A stretch of DNA of 36,876 bases from an uncultured Rhodospirillaceae bacterium (GTDB lineage Bacteria; Pseudomonadota; Alphaproteobacteria; Rhodospirillales; Magnetospirillaceae). A program made the translations under genes and the position numbers. The stretch lies in assembly GCA_903901915.1 (NCBI GenBank), contig CAIUSV010000036.1, forward strand, positions 1 through 36,876, in the 5' to 3' direction. Numbering within the stretch: the stretch's first letter is position 1; each line of letters starts with the position of its first letter. The notes below the pieces were generated by a model. The model was given only the letters and a program-made list of their open reading frames with translations, was not told the DNA's origin and ran no database searches. Shown one piece after another: positions 16,301 through 24,861 of the stretch.

Positions 16301-16776
16301 ACGCCCCAGATCTCGTCGCGCTTGAACCAGCCCTGGGCCTGCCCGACCTCGACGCGGCAGAAGTCGCGGTTGCGCGGACATTGCAGGAGGCGCCCGAGAA
16401 CCCCGGCATCGACCAGGGCGACGGTATCGGCGGCGTCGGAATCCGACCCGCGCAGGGGCCGTTGGCTGCCGATCACCACCATCATGCGCCGCCCCGACAG
16501 CATGCTCTGGTGGACCCAGCCTTCGGTTCCCTGCCAGTCGCGGATCTTGCGCCATGCCTCGAACTCGGCGATGACCTCGACCGGCAGATCCTTGCGGGCG
16601 TAGATCCAGTCGATGGGATAGCGTTGTCCCGGGCCGGTGCGCAGATTGACTTCGTCCGAGCGCAGGCTGACGAAACGCGGCAACGGCAGGCCGCTGGTCT
16701 CGCCGGCCAGAACGGCCGTCGCCAGCAACAGGGCGACAAGCAGCCCCGAAATCCCCCCGAACAATCGCGCCGTCAT
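16276..16776 (-). CDS. Secreted SH3-like domain protein
   Basis: 166 residues from ATG 16776, which has GGAGGG four to nine bases upstream. It has a Sec signal peptide of about 25 residues (hydrophobic L-L-V-A-L-L-L-A-T-A-V-L-A-G). Residues 30-90 look like a bacterial SH3-type domain: L-R-S-D-E-V-N-L-R-T-G-P-G then E-G-W-V-H-Q-S-M-L. A second region resembling another SH3 unit follows, with C-R-V-E-V-G-Q-A-Q-G-W-F-K-R and two cysteines that could form a disulfide. Such proteins act in the periplasm, often binding peptidoglycan; the exact role is unknown. It overlaps the lipid kinase end. Confidence 0.82.
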   Translation of the reverse strand: MTARLFGGISGLLVALLLATAVLAGETSGLPLPRFVSLRSDEVNLRTGPGQRYPIDWIYARKDLPVEVIAEFEAWRKIRDWQGTEGWVHQSMLSGRRMMVVIGSQRPLRGSDSDAADTVALVDAGVLGRLLQCPRNRDFCRVEVGQAQGWFKRDEIWGVYKGEWIE

Positions 16777-16913
16777 CGTCCCTCCGAGCGCATTATAGCG
16801 GTGCGCCGACATGCCTGGTCAAGGCGATGGGCGCATGATGCATCAACACGGCTATGGACAAGCACCGCCCGAGTTGCTAGGTCCTGATAAGGGCACCGGG
16901 AGGAGACAGATCT

Positions 16914-17900
16914 ATGCCGCACAAGAAGCCTGTCGTGGTGGTCAGCCGCAAGCTGCCCGACGCCATCGAAACCCGGATGATGGAACTATTCGACACGAAG
17001 TTGAGTGTTGACGATCATCCCATGACCAAGGCCGAACTGATCGAGGCGGTCAAGATCGCCGACGTTCTGGTTCCCACCGTCACCGACCGCATCGACGCGG
17101 GCATCCTGTCGCAGGCCGGCCCCAATCTGAAGCTGATCGCCAATTTCGGCACCGGCGTCGATCACATCGACCTCGCCACCGCGCGAAGCCGCGGCATCAT
17201 CGTCACCAACACCCCCGGCGTCCTGACCGAGGACACCGCCGACATGGCCATGGCGCTGATCCTGGCGGTTCCCCGCCGGCTGGCCGAGGGCGAGCGTCTG
17301 GTCCGTTCCGGCGGGTGGAGCGGCTGGGGCCCCACCTTCATGCTGGGCCATCGCATCTGGGGCAAGCGGCTCGGCATCATCGGCATGGGCCGCATCGGCC
17401 AAGCGGTGGCGCGCCGCGCCAAGGCCTTCGGCATGTCGATCCACTACCACAACCGCAAGCGGGTTCATCCCGACGTCGAGGGCGAGTTGGAGGCGACCTT
17501 CTGGGAAAGCCTCGATCAGATGTTGGCCCGCATGGACGTGGTCACCGTGCACTGTCCGCACACGCCGGCGACCTTCCATCTGCTGTCGGCGCGCCGGCTG
17601 GAGCTTCTGCCCAAGCATGCCTATGTGGTCAACACCGCCCGTGGCGAAATCGTCGATGAGAATGCGCTGACCCGCATGCTGATCCGGGGCGATCTGGCCG
17701 GAGCCGGTCTCGACGTGTTCGAGCATGAGCCGGCGGTCAATCCCAAGCTGCTGGCCCTGGACAACGTGGTGCTGCTGCCCCACCTGGGGTCTGCCACGCT
17801 GGAAGGCCGTATCGACATGGGCGAGAAGGTGCTGATCAACATCAAGACCTTCGCCGACGGTCACCAGCCGCCCGACCGGGTGCTGGCCTCGATGTTCTGA
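16914..17900 (+). CDS. D-2-hydroxyacid dehydrogenase (glyoxylate/hydroxypyruvate reductase type)
   Basis: 328 residues. NAD(P)-dependent enzyme reducing glyoxylate or hydroxypyruvate to glycolate or D-glycerate. It has the Rossmann motif G157-M-G-R-I-G162 and the catalytic trio R243 (N-T-A-R-G), E272 (E-H-E-P) and H290 (L-P-H-L-G-S-A-T). N-F-G-T-G-V-D-H-I-D at about 77-86 is the substrate-loop motif of this family. GGGAGGAGAC precedes the ATG by about six bases, a strong ribosome site. It stands alone, 137 bases from the divergent SH3 gene. A 17-base tandem repeat starts in its last codons. Substrate specificity within the family cannot be set from sequence alone. Confidence 0.9.
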   Translation: MPHKKPVVVVSRKLPDAIETRMMELFDTKLSVDDHPMTKAELIEAVKIADVLVPTVTDRIDAGILSQAGPNLKLIANFGTGVDHIDLATARSRGIIVTNTPGVLTEDTADMAMALILAVPRRLAEGERLVRSGGWSGWGPTFMLGHRIWGKRLGIIGMGRIGQAVARRAKAFGMSIHYHNRKRVHPDVEGELEATFWESLDQMLARMDVVTVHCPHTPATFHLLSARRLELLPKHAYVVNTARGEIVDENALTRMLIRGDLAGAGLDVFEHEPAVNPKLLALDNVVLLPHLGSATLEGRIDMGEKVLINIKTFADGHQPPDRVLASMF

Positions 17901-17940
17901 GGCAGGCCGGGTTCTGAGGCAGGCCGGGTTCTGAGGCGGG
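17894..17940. repeat. 17-base tandem repeat spanning a stop codon
   Basis: The unit GTTCTGAGGCAGGCCGG occurs at 17894-17910 and again at 17911-17927. A shortened third copy, GTTCTGAGGCGGG, ends at 17940. The first copy contains the last sense codon and the TGA of the dehydrogenase gene, so the stop context is triplicated. It lies just before the 3' end of the convergent gene at 17944. Slipped-strand duplication is the likely origin. Confidence 0.9.
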
Positions 17941-17943
17941 TGG

Positions 17944-19104
17944 TTATGCCTTGAACGGCGCGAACAGGCGTCGCACGAAGGCGTTGAACGCGGCGGGCGG
18001 GCTGTCGGGTCTTAGGCCCGATGCCCGCGCCCGGACGATCATCAGCCGCGCCATCTCGCGATCGCAGCCGATGCCGAACAGCCGCCGGTAGATCTCCGGG
18101 GCCAGGGTGTCGGCGGCGGCGGCGAGGACGACCGTCAGGTTTTCCGGCGGCAGGCCGAAATCCACCGCCAATTGGCGCACGGTGCCGGCGCTGGTGGCGC
18201 TCAGGGTCCGGCACAGCTCGCGCATTGCCTCGTGGCTTGCCGGCCTTACCAGGGCATGGATCTCCAGGGTTTGCAGGATGGGCACCACGGCGCGCATGCC
18301 CAGGCGGCTGCCGTCGGCGGTGAGGACATCGTTGAGGCGGGCGCGGCGGTCGACGGCCGTCGCTTCCGGTGCCGCCACCGCCGTTTCGGTGACCGGCGTC
18401 TCCGCGGCATCGGCCTCGACGCCGACAGGCCAGCGGGTGGCTTCGCCACCGTCGAGATGGGCGGCCAGTTGCGCGGCATCGCGGAAATCGAGCAGGCGCG
18501 ATCCCATCTCCTGGACCTCGACCGGTGTCATCCGGGCGTATTGCGGGATGATCGGCACCTGCCAGTCATGCAGCAGGTATTCCTTGATCGCTTCGTACAG
18601 CAGATCGGCCGCCGAGGCTGCCCTGGAGACGATGGGCGGCGGTGATGACGGTGTCAGCACCCGTTCCAGCATGCCGCGCCATCCCGGCGACGGCCGGGTC
18701 TCGAAGCGGTCGCCGGGGGCGTTCAGTCGCTGCCGCGGTGGGTCGAGCCGCATGCGGAAGTGCCGCTTGGCGGCCGAACGCACCACCATGGCGATGACCT
18801 GGTTGAGGGTGCGGCCGCAGTCCAGCGGCTGATTGTCGTTCGTCACCGGACGGCCGCGCCGGTCCACCAGAATGGTGCGGAAGGCGGTGCGGCGGATCCT
18901 GAAGGTTTGGAAGCAGCGGTACAGCAGATCGCAGTCGCCGAGAATGGCGTCGAACGCCCGGCCCGACGGCAACCCCGCCAACTCGGGCATCAGGCCGCCC
19001 AGCACATCCAGCACCGGTCCCCGCAGGGTGGCATTGATCCGGCGGCGGGCGATGGCGGTGGGGGTGACGTAGGAGGTGTTCTCGGCAAACATGATGTTTA
19101 TCAT
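17944..19104 (-). CDS. Unrecognised 387-residue protein
   Basis: Coding by length and third-position G/C bias; ATG 19104 has AGGA directly upstream, and ATG 19092 or 19140 are alternatives. I do not recognise the family. The N-terminal 160 residues contain A-R-R-R-I-N-A-T-L-R-G and a long mixed alpha/beta segment with paired arginines (F-R-I-R-R-T-A-F-R-T). Its L-V-D-R-R-G-R-P-V-T-N-D recalls a small sensory fold ending in conserved positive residues. A proline- and alanine-rich linker follows at about 230-260. The last 120 residues are helical, with repeated hydrophobic heptads. No membrane segment or signal is seen, so it is probably cytoplasmic. Its position next to the HisKA_2 kinase gene (140 bases away, same strand) may be coincidental. 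Confidence 0.6.
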   Translation of the reverse strand: MINIMFAENTSYVTPTAIARRRINATLRGPVLDVLGGLMPELAGLPSGRAFDAILGDCDLLYRCFQTFRIRRTAFRTILVDRRGRPVTNDNQPLDCGRTLNQVIAMVVRSAAKRHFRMRLDPPRQRLNAPGDRFETRPSPGWRGMLERVLTPSSPPPIVSRAASAADLLYEAIKEYLLHDWQVPIIPQYARMTPVEVQEMGSRLLDFRDAAQLAAHLDGGEATRWPVGVEADAAETPVTETAVAAPEATAVDRRARLNDVLTADGSRLGMRAVVPILQTLEIHALVRPASHEAMRELCRTLSATSAGTVRQLAVDFGLPPENLTVVLAAAADTLAPEIYRRLFGIGCDREMARLMIVRARASGLRPDSPPAAFNAFVRRLFAPFKA

Positions 19105-19243
19105 TCCTAATCCCGGCAAACCGGTGGCGCGATTGTCCATCCGGAACGATCATGCGCCAAAACTTTGGAATGATTCTATGAGAGGGATCACCGCCGCCGC
19201 GTTGGTGAATACGTTCACATCCGGGCGGAGCGGAGATTGCGGG

Positions 19244-20821
19244 CTATGCCGGAAAAGTTACGGCGACCACCGTGCCGCCTTCGGTGGAGAAGGTGGCGCT
19301 GCCGTTCAGCTGATGGGCCAAGGCGACCATCAGGTTGACGCCGATGCCCCTGCCCGAGGCTTCGGGCATGCCGATCCCGTCGTCCTGCACGGCGAAGCGC
19401 CATTCGTCGCCCCGGCGTTCCAGAGACACCCGGACCGTGCCGGTCCTGCCGTCGGCGAAGGCGTGCTTGAGGGCGTTGGACAGCGCCTCGTTGGCCAGCA
19501 TCCCAAGTGGCACCGCCCGTTCCAGGTCCAAGGTGCCGTCGGCCTTGACCTCCACCGTCACGCCGCCGTTGCCGTAGCTGCGGGCGAGTCCCTCGGCCAG
19601 GCGGCCGAAATAGGCTCCAAGATCGACATTGGCGGCGAGATTGCGTTCATAGAGCGTCTGGTGCACCAGGCCCATGGAGTGAATCCGGTCCAGCGCGTCC
19701 CGCAGCGTGCCGCGGGCGCTGTCGTCAACGACCTGAAGCGACTGCATGGTAAGCAGGCTGGAGATCACCTGGAGATTGTTTTTCACCCGGTGGTGAACCT
19801 CCTGGAACAGCACGTCCTTTTCGGCCAGGGCGGTCGCCAGTTCGGCGGCCTTCTGCTCGACCGAGCGCAGCAGGGCGCCTTTGTGCCGCATGCTTTCGCT
19901 GGTCATCGCCGCCAGCCCCAGCAGCAGCAGCATGGTGCCGGCGAACAGGGTGGCATTGCGCTGAGTGCGGCGGGTCCAGTCGCGAAACGCCATGGCCGTG
20001 GTGGTGCTGGACGCCAACACGACGTCCAGGTCGGTCAGCCGGCGGAACGAAACCAGCCGCTCGACCCCGTCCACCACCGAGACCGCGCGATAGACGCCTT
20101 CGTCGCGGCCCGCGAATTCGGTCGCGAAAGGCCGTTTGGTGGGGTCGAGTCTGGGCACGGGATCGGGTGGCATGGGGTAGCGGACGACGAGACGGCCATC
20201 CATCCGGAAAATGGCGAAGACCGACCCGATGTCGGGCGGCTGGAGCGGGCGATAGAATTCGGCGAAATAGTCCGGATCGATCAGTAGAGAGGCGACACCG
20301 CGACTGCTTCCCGACTGGTCGCGGAGGGCGCGGCAGAGGATGATTCCGGCGCGGGTTGTGCGCGAGCCGGCGGCGGGGGCGCCCATCACCGTGGTGCCGG
20401 GGCGGGCCAGGGCTTGCGCGACAACGTCGGTGTCGCCGCCGTCGGCGTCTGTCAGTCCGTGGCGAGTGGCGGTCAGGATCGCCGCTCCGCCGCTGTCATG
20501 AATGGTGAGGGCAAGGGCGCCGGGGATTTCGGCCAGCAGCCCGGCAAGCCATGCCCGGTCGGTGTCGGATCCGGCAAGGCGGGACGGGGGGCTTGCGCCG
20601 ATGCGCTCGTCGATGCGGGTGACTTGCAGTTCGGCGATGCTTTGGAGGCCGCGCAGATGGGTCTCCATCAGGCGGGTGGAAAGCGTCAGGCCGTTGGTGA
20701 TGTCGGTCAGGGTGGCGTCGTGGTCGAACCAGCTGACCGCCACCACTCCGGCGATGCCGCCGAACAGGCTGACGACCGCGATCAAGGCCAGCAGCAACCT
20801 TGGGCGCGGCAGGCGGGGCAC
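19244..20821 (-). CDS. Membrane HisKA_2-type sensor histidine kinase
   Basis: 525 residues. TM1 at about 9-30, a periplasmic domain of about 255 residues with a double-Cache-like layout (for example S-L-L-I-D-P-D-Y-F and V-F-A-I-F-R-M-D-G-R-L-V), and TM2 at 291-307. A coiled linker leads to the HisKA_2 box E-V-H-H-R-V-K-N-N-L-Q (His 343/344), then a HATPase domain with N-E-A-L-S-N-A-L-K-H-A-F and D-D-G-I-G-M-P. This class often works with general-stress or light/ligand regulators. The GTG start lies three bases after the cobT stop, so it is co-transcribed with cobS-cobT. No response regulator is adjacent. Its ligand is unknown. Confidence 0.88.
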   Translation of the reverse strand: MPRLPRPRLLLALIAVVSLFGGIAGVVAVSWFDHDATLTDITNGLTLSTRLMETHLRGLQSIAELQVTRIDERIGASPPSRLAGSDTDRAWLAGLLAEIPGALALTIHDSGGAAILTATRHGLTDADGGDTDVVAQALARPGTTVMGAPAAGSRTTRAGIILCRALRDQSGSSRGVASLLIDPDYFAEFYRPLQPPDIGSVFAIFRMDGRLVVRYPMPPDPVPRLDPTKRPFATEFAGRDEGVYRAVSVVDGVERLVSFRRLTDLDVVLASSTTTAMAFRDWTRRTQRNATLFAGTMLLLLGLAAMTSESMRHKGALLRSVEQKAAELATALAEKDVLFQEVHHRVKNNLQVISSLLTMQSLQVVDDSARGTLRDALDRIHSMGLVHQTLYERNLAANVDLGAYFGRLAEGLARSYGNGGVTVEVKADGTLDLERAVPLGMLANEALSNALKHAFADGRTGTVRVSLERRGDEWRFAVQDDGIGMPEASGRGIGVNLMVALAHQLNGSATFSTEGGTVVAVTFPA

Positions 20822-20824
20822 GGG

Positions 20825-22741
20825 TCAGCCCCCCCTTCTCGCCCGGCCCGACAACCCGCCGCCGCCCGCCCGGTCCTCGTCGTCGTCGAACAGGGCGGTC
20901 AATTGGCGCATCATGGTGCCACCCAGTTCCTCGGCGTCCATGATGGTGACGGCGCGGCGGTAATAGCGGGTGACGTCGTGGCCGATGCCGATGGCCACCA
21001 GTTCGACCGGCGTGCGATTCTCGATATAGGCGATGACGTCGCGCAGGTGCTTTTCCAGGGTGTTGCCGGGATTGGCCGACAGGGTCGAGTCGTCCACCGG
21101 CGCGCCGTCCGAGATCACCATCAGGATGCGCCGTTGTTCCGAGCGGCCGATCAGGCGCTCGAACGCCCACATCAGCGCTTCGCCGTCGATGTTCTCCTTC
21201 AGGATGCCTTCACGCAGCATCAGCCCCAGATTGCGCCGCACCCGCCGCCACGGCGCATCGGCTGCCTTGTAGACGATGTGGCGCAGATCGTTGAGCCGGC
21301 CGGGATTGGGCATCTTGCCGTCGGCCTGCCATTTCTCCCGCGCCTGACCGCCTTTCCACGCCTTGGTGGTGAAGCCCAGCACCTCGACCTTGACGCCGCA
21401 GCGTTCCAGGGTGCGGGCCAGGATGTCGGCGCTCATGGCTGCCACCGTGATCGGCCGTCCGCGCATGGATCCGGAATTATCGATCAGCAACGACACCACG
21501 GTGTCGCGGAAGTTGGTTTCCTTCTCGATCTTGAACGACAGCGAATGCATGGGGTTGGCGACGATGCGGGCCAGCCGGCCGGTGTCGAGCATGCCTTCTT
21601 CCAGGTCGAAGTCCCACGAGCGGGTCTGCTGCGCCATCAGCTTGCGCTGAAGCCGGTTGGCCAGCTTGGCGACCACGCCTTGCAGGTGGGAAAGCTGCTG
21701 GTCGAGCTGGCGGCGCAGGCGGCTAAGCTCCTCGCCGTCGCACAGCTCGTCGGCGCTGACCACCTGATCGTACTGGGTGGTATAGGGGTGATAGGGCCGG
21801 TCGATGGCGGCGGAATTGGACAGCCGGTCGTTGCGTTGGCGCGAGGGGCCGCCGGCCTCCTCGGCCCCTGCCCCCATCAGCATGATGTCGTCGCCGTCCA
21901 GCGAGCCGTCCTGCTCGCCGGTGCCTTCGGACGAGCCGGGGGCCTGGGTGTCGCCCTCGGATTGCTGGCCCTGGCCGTCCTGGTCGCCGTCCTGCTGCTC
22001 GCCGGAGGAGGCGCCTTCCTGGGCCTGGTTGCCCTGTTCGGAATCGTCGCTGTCCTCGGCTTCCGACGATTGGTCGCCGACCAGATCCATGTGGCGCAGC
22101 AGATCATAGAGGCCCTTGGAGAACGCCTCCTGGTCGCCCAGCAGGTCCTTGAGCCGGTCCAGCGTCGCTCCGGCCTTGGCCTCGACCTCGTCGCGCCACA
22201 GATCGACCGCCGATCGTGCCGACGGTGGCGGTGCCAGCCCGGCGAAGCGCTCGCGCGCAATCAGCCGCATGACGTCGCCCAGCGGCACCTGCTCGCGCCG
22301 TACCGCGCGGTCAAGGCCCTCGGCGCGGGCGCGCTGCTCCAGCACCTCGGCGATGTTGACGGCGACGCCCGGCATCAGCCGGGCGCCCAGCGCCTCGACC
22401 CGGGCCTGCTCGACCATGTCGTAGACCTTACGGGCATCGGGCAGTTGCGGCGTTCGTCCGGCGTGCAGGGTGTCGTCGTGATAGCGCAGCCGCAATGCCA
22501 CCGCATCGGCGGTGCCGCGCAGCCGCATCAGGTCGCCGCGCAGCACCGTGCGGGGTGGCGACGGCAGGCGGACCTCGGCGCCGCGCACCGATCCCGGACC
22601 GGCGGCGTAGGCCACGTCGAGGTCGGCCCGGCCGGCGATGGCCTTCAGCGTTGCCGCCGTGGTGCGCCGCACCAGATCGCCGGGGCTTTCGTCCTGTCCG
22701 GGCGTCGTCGGCCCGTCGGTGCGGTGGGGAATGGTGGTCAC
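20825..22741 (-). CDS. cobT: Cobaltochelatase CobT subunit-like protein
   Basis: 638 residues from GTG 22741 (GAGGG about nine bases upstream); the frame is open further but would run into cobS. CobT is the accessory subunit that, with the AAA+ protein CobS, drives cobalt insertion by CobN into hydrogenobyrinate diamide in aerobic B12 synthesis. It shows the conserved N-terminal domain, a long acidic Glu/Asp/Gln/Ser-rich middle (about residues 225-320), and a C-terminal von Willebrand A domain with MIDAS motif D-N-S-G-S at about 420 and I-S-D-G-A-P further on. No cobN is in the window. In some bacteria CobST-like pairs serve other metal-insertion or MoxR-type roles, so the B12 assignment depends on cobN elsewhere. 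Confidence 0.88.
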   Translation of the reverse strand: MTTIPHRTDGPTTPGQDESPGDLVRRTTAATLKAIAGRADLDVAYAAGPGSVRGAEVRLPSPPRTVLRGDLMRLRGTADAVALRLRYHDDTLHAGRTPQLPDARKVYDMVEQARVEALGARLMPGVAVNIAEVLEQRARAEGLDRAVRREQVPLGDVMRLIARERFAGLAPPPSARSAVDLWRDEVEAKAGATLDRLKDLLGDQEAFSKGLYDLLRHMDLVGDQSSEAEDSDDSEQGNQAQEGASSGEQQDGDQDGQGQQSEGDTQAPGSSEGTGEQDGSLDGDDIMLMGAGAEEAGGPSRQRNDRLSNSAAIDRPYHPYTTQYDQVVSADELCDGEELSRLRRQLDQQLSHLQGVVAKLANRLQRKLMAQQTRSWDFDLEEGMLDTGRLARIVANPMHSLSFKIEKETNFRDTVVSLLIDNSGSMRGRPITVAAMSADILARTLERCGVKVEVLGFTTKAWKGGQAREKWQADGKMPNPGRLNDLRHIVYKAADAPWRRVRRNLGLMLREGILKENIDGEALMWAFERLIGRSEQRRILMVISDGAPVDDSTLSANPGNTLEKHLRDVIAYIENRTPVELVAIGIGHDVTRYYRRAVTIMDAEELGGTMMRQLTALFDDDEDRAGGGGLSGRARRGG

Positions 22742-22760
22742 GGTGTCATGCCCTCGGGCG

Positions 22761-23762
22761 CTATGCCAGCAGTCGCGCCGGCCCCTCCGGCAGGTCCTCG
22801 CCGAAACAACGCTGGTAGTATTCGGCCAGGATCGGCCGCTCGACCTCGTCGCATTTGTTGAGGAAGGTGACGCGGAAGGCAAAGGCGCGGTCGATGAAGA
22901 TGCGGGTGTTTTCCGCCCAGGTGATCACCGTGCGCGGGCTCATCACCGTCGAGATGTCGCCGGCCATGAAGCCGGCACGGGTGAGGTCGGCCAGCATCAC
23001 CATCTTGGACACCGTGTCGCGACCCTCGGGGCTGTCGTAGTCCTTCAGCTTGGCCACCACGATGTCGCACTCGGCGTCATGTTCCAGGTAGTTCAGCGTG
23101 GCGACGATGTTCCAGCGGTCCATCTGGCCCTGATTGATCTGCTGGGTGCCGTGGTAGAGCCCGGTGGTATCGCCCAGACCCACCGTATTGGCGGTGGCGA
23201 ACAGGCGGAAGGCGGGGTGGGGCCGGATCACCCGGTTCTGGTCCAGCAGGGTCAGGCGGCCCTCGACCTCCAGCACCCGTTGGATGACGAACATCACGTC
23301 GGGACGACCGGCGTCGTACTCGTCGAACACCAGGGCGCAGGGGTGTTGCAGCGCCCACGGCAGCATGCCTTCGCGGAACTCGGTGATCTGCTTGCCGTCC
23401 TTGACCACGATGGCGTCCTTGCCGATCAGGTCGATGCGGCTGATGTGGCTGTCCAGGTTGACGCGGATGCACGGCCAGTTTAGCCGCGCCGCCACCTGCT
23501 CGATATGGGTGGACTTGCCGGTACCGTGATAGCCCTGGACCATGACCCGGCGATTATGGGCGAAGCCGGCCAGGATGGCGCGGGTGGTATCGGGATCGAA
23601 GCGGTAGGCGGGATCGATTTCGGGCACGTGCTCGCTGCCGACGCTGAAGGCGGGGACCTTCATGTCGGAGTCGAGGCCGAAAAGCTCGCGGGCGGAAACT
23701 TCGATATCGGGCATCGCCAGCGGGTGGTCCGAAGCGAGCGGGCTCTGTGTCTTGGAAGTCAT
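22761..23762 (-). CDS. cobS: Cobaltochelatase CobS subunit (AAA+ ATPase)
   Basis: 333 residues. AAA+ ATPase partner of CobT. Walker A is G-Y-H-G-T-G-K-S-T at 77-85; Walker B is A-L-V-F-D-E-Y-D; a sensor-1-type F-A-T-A-N-T-V follows. The N-terminus has the CobS-type lead [12 protein letters not shown] and [10 protein letters not shown]. Length matches authentic CobS. It starts 25 bases after the J-protein stop and ends 19 bases before the cobT GTG, so it sits in the middle of a J-protein-cobS-cobT-kinase operon, an order common in alphaproteobacteria up to cobT. Confidence 0.93.
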   Translation of the reverse strand: MTSKTQSPLASDHPLAMPDIEVSARELFGLDSDMKVPAFSVGSEHVPEIDPAYRFDPDTTRAILAGFAHNRRVMVQGYHGTGKSTHIEQVAARLNWPCIRVNLDSHISRIDLIGKDAIVVKDGKQITEFREGMLPWALQHPCALVFDEYDAGRPDVMFVIQRVLEVEGRLTLLDQNRVIRPHPAFRLFATANTVGLGDTTGLYHGTQQINQGQMDRWNIVATLNYLEHDAECDIVVAKLKDYDSPEGRDTVSKMVMLADLTRAGFMAGDISTVMSPRTVITWAENTRIFIDRAFAFRVTFLNKCDEVERPILAEYYQRCFGEDLPEGPARLLA

Positions 23763-23787
23763 ACCATCATCCTTGGGGGGGGAATTC

Positions 23788-24360
23788 TCAGCCGTTCAGG
23801 CTGGCCTTGAGGGTGTTGTAGGCCTGGTTGACGCGCTTGAAGCGCTCCTCGGCCACCTTGTCGCCGTTGTTGGCGTCGGGGTGGTGGCGCTTGACCAGTT
23901 CCTTGTAGCGCGCCTTGAGAATTTGGGGGGTCAGCGGTCCGTCGAGGCCAAGCACCTTCATGGCCTCTTCCTCCGGGGTCGGCGGCCGGGCCTTGGCGTG
24001 GCGGTCGTCTTCGGACTCGCCGTCGAACAGGTCGAAGGGATCGTCCACGGCGAAGCTGAACTTGCGGCGGTTGCCCTGGACCCCCAGCGGCCATGTCGGC
24101 CGCTGCCACGTGGTGTCCTTGCGCAGTTCGGCCTCGATCTCTTCCGGTCCCATGCCGGCGTAGTAGTTCCAGGCCAGATTGTAGGCCCGGACATGGTCGA
24201 GGCAGAACCAGTAGTAGTCGTTCAGCCGGTCGCGCGCCTGCGGCGCCCGGTAGTCGGCCTGCTGGCGACAGCCGGGGTGGTCGCAATGACGGCCCGCCGT
24301 CTGCGGTTCGGGCGGCGCGAACAGCGGGCGCCAAGTCTTGCGTGCGTTGGTAGCCTTCAT
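23788..24360 (-). CDS. C-terminal J-domain protein with N-terminal Cys/His site
   Basis: 190 residues from ATG 24360; ATG 24372 is the alternative. The J domain lies at the C-terminus (about 134-187) with H160-P161-D162, needed to stimulate Hsp70 ATPase. This reversed order is unlike DnaJ, where it is N-terminal. The N-terminal half has C26-x4-C31 and C53-x2-H56, a likely zinc site, and an aromatic-rich helix (Y-Y-W-F-C ... W-N-Y-Y). It is the first gene of the operon with cobS. Synteny with cobS and bolA is frequent in alphaproteobacteria. It probably recruits DnaK to a specific client; a link to cobaltochelatase assembly is only inference from operon position. Confidence 0.85.
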   Translation of the reverse strand: MKATNARKTWRPLFAPPEPQTAGRHCDHPGCRQQADYRAPQARDRLNDYYWFCLDHVRAYNLAWNYYAGMGPEEIEAELRKDTTWQRPTWPLGVQGNRRKFSFAVDDPFDLFDGESEDDRHAKARPPTPEEEAMKVLGLDGPLTPQILKARYKELVKRHHPDANNGDKVAEERFKRVNQAYNTLKASLNG

Positions 24361-24471
24361 AACACCGGCCATAATGATGGCTGCGCCGGCCCAAGGCAAG
24401 GATCTGGCCTTGACGATTGCGGCAATCCCACCCAATTGGGGTTGGTCCGCATCGGATGGAAGGGATCAGGA

Positions 24472-24753
24472 ATGGCCATCGCCCCGGTCATGCGCAAAAA
24501 GCTGGAAGACGCTCTTCGCCCCACCCGGCTCGATATGATCGACGAGTCCCATCGCCATGAAGGCCATGGCGGTCATCACCCCGACGGTGAAAGCCACTTT
24601 CGCGTCGAGATCGTGTCGGACGCCTTCGCCGGTAAAAGCCGGGTCGAGCGTCACCGCATGGTCAACGCCCTGCTGGCCGAGGAACTGGCGGGGCGGGTCC
24701 ATGCCCTGGCGCTGACCACTCTGACCCCGGACGAGGAATCCCGGCGGCTTTAG
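24472..24753 (+). CDS. BolA-family protein
   Basis: 93 residues. BolA-like proteins work with monothiol glutaredoxins in iron-sulfur cluster handling, and some bind DNA. It shows R-P-T-R-L-D-M-I-D-E-S-H-R-H (the His-rich turn), S-H-F-R-V-E-I-V-S-D-A-F-A-G-K-S-R-V-E-R-H-R-M-V (the conserved helix-turn-helix-like core) and V-H-A-L-A-L-T-T-L-T-P near the end. GGAAGGGATCAGGA precedes the ATG. It is divergent from the J-protein. A histidine-rich insertion (H-E-G-H-G-G-H-H) between the two blocks may bind metal. Confidence 0.93.
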   Translation: MAIAPVMRKKLEDALRPTRLDMIDESHRHEGHGGHHPDGESHFRVEIVSDAFAGKSRVERHRMVNALLAEELAGRVHALALTTLTPDEESRRL

Positions 24754-24795
24754 AGTTTCCCGCATTTAAGCTGAATCGGAAAATCGGGAAACTCT
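24752..24795. repeat. 11-base inverted repeat at the end of the bolA gene
   Basis: AGAGTTTCCCG at 24752-24762 pairs perfectly with CGGGAAACTCT at 24785-24795 across a 22-base loop. The left arm starts inside the BolA stop codon. No T-run follows either arm, so it is not a classic terminator. It could be a repetitive extragenic element; the copy number in the genome would decide. Confidence 0.7.
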
Positions 24796-24820
24796 TGAGC
24801 CAGAGCGGCGTTTGAGCCAT

Positions 24821-24839
24821 GAAAAAGCGCAGCTTTTTC
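24821..24839. terminator. Possible bidirectional terminator hairpin
   Basis: GAAAAAGC (24821-24828) and GCTTTTTC (24832-24839) form an 8-base stem with a three-base loop between two convergent genes (BolA and the TPR protein). The A-run and T-run on opposite sides suit termination in both directions, although the G/C part of the stem is short. It may be part of the same repeated element as 24752-24795. Confidence 0.45.
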
Positions 24840-24861
24840 GTACAACCAGAATCCTAGAGTG

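Noticed and set aside
19205-19218. GTGAATACGTTCAC as an operator
   Set aside because: Only five-base arms with a four-base spacer; such symmetry occurs by chance too often to report as a site.
20414-22861. 815-codon open frame on the plus strand
   Set aside because: It is antisense to cobT and the kinase, whose products have clear domain motifs. The plus-strand translation has no recognisable motif and arises from high-GC codon bias.
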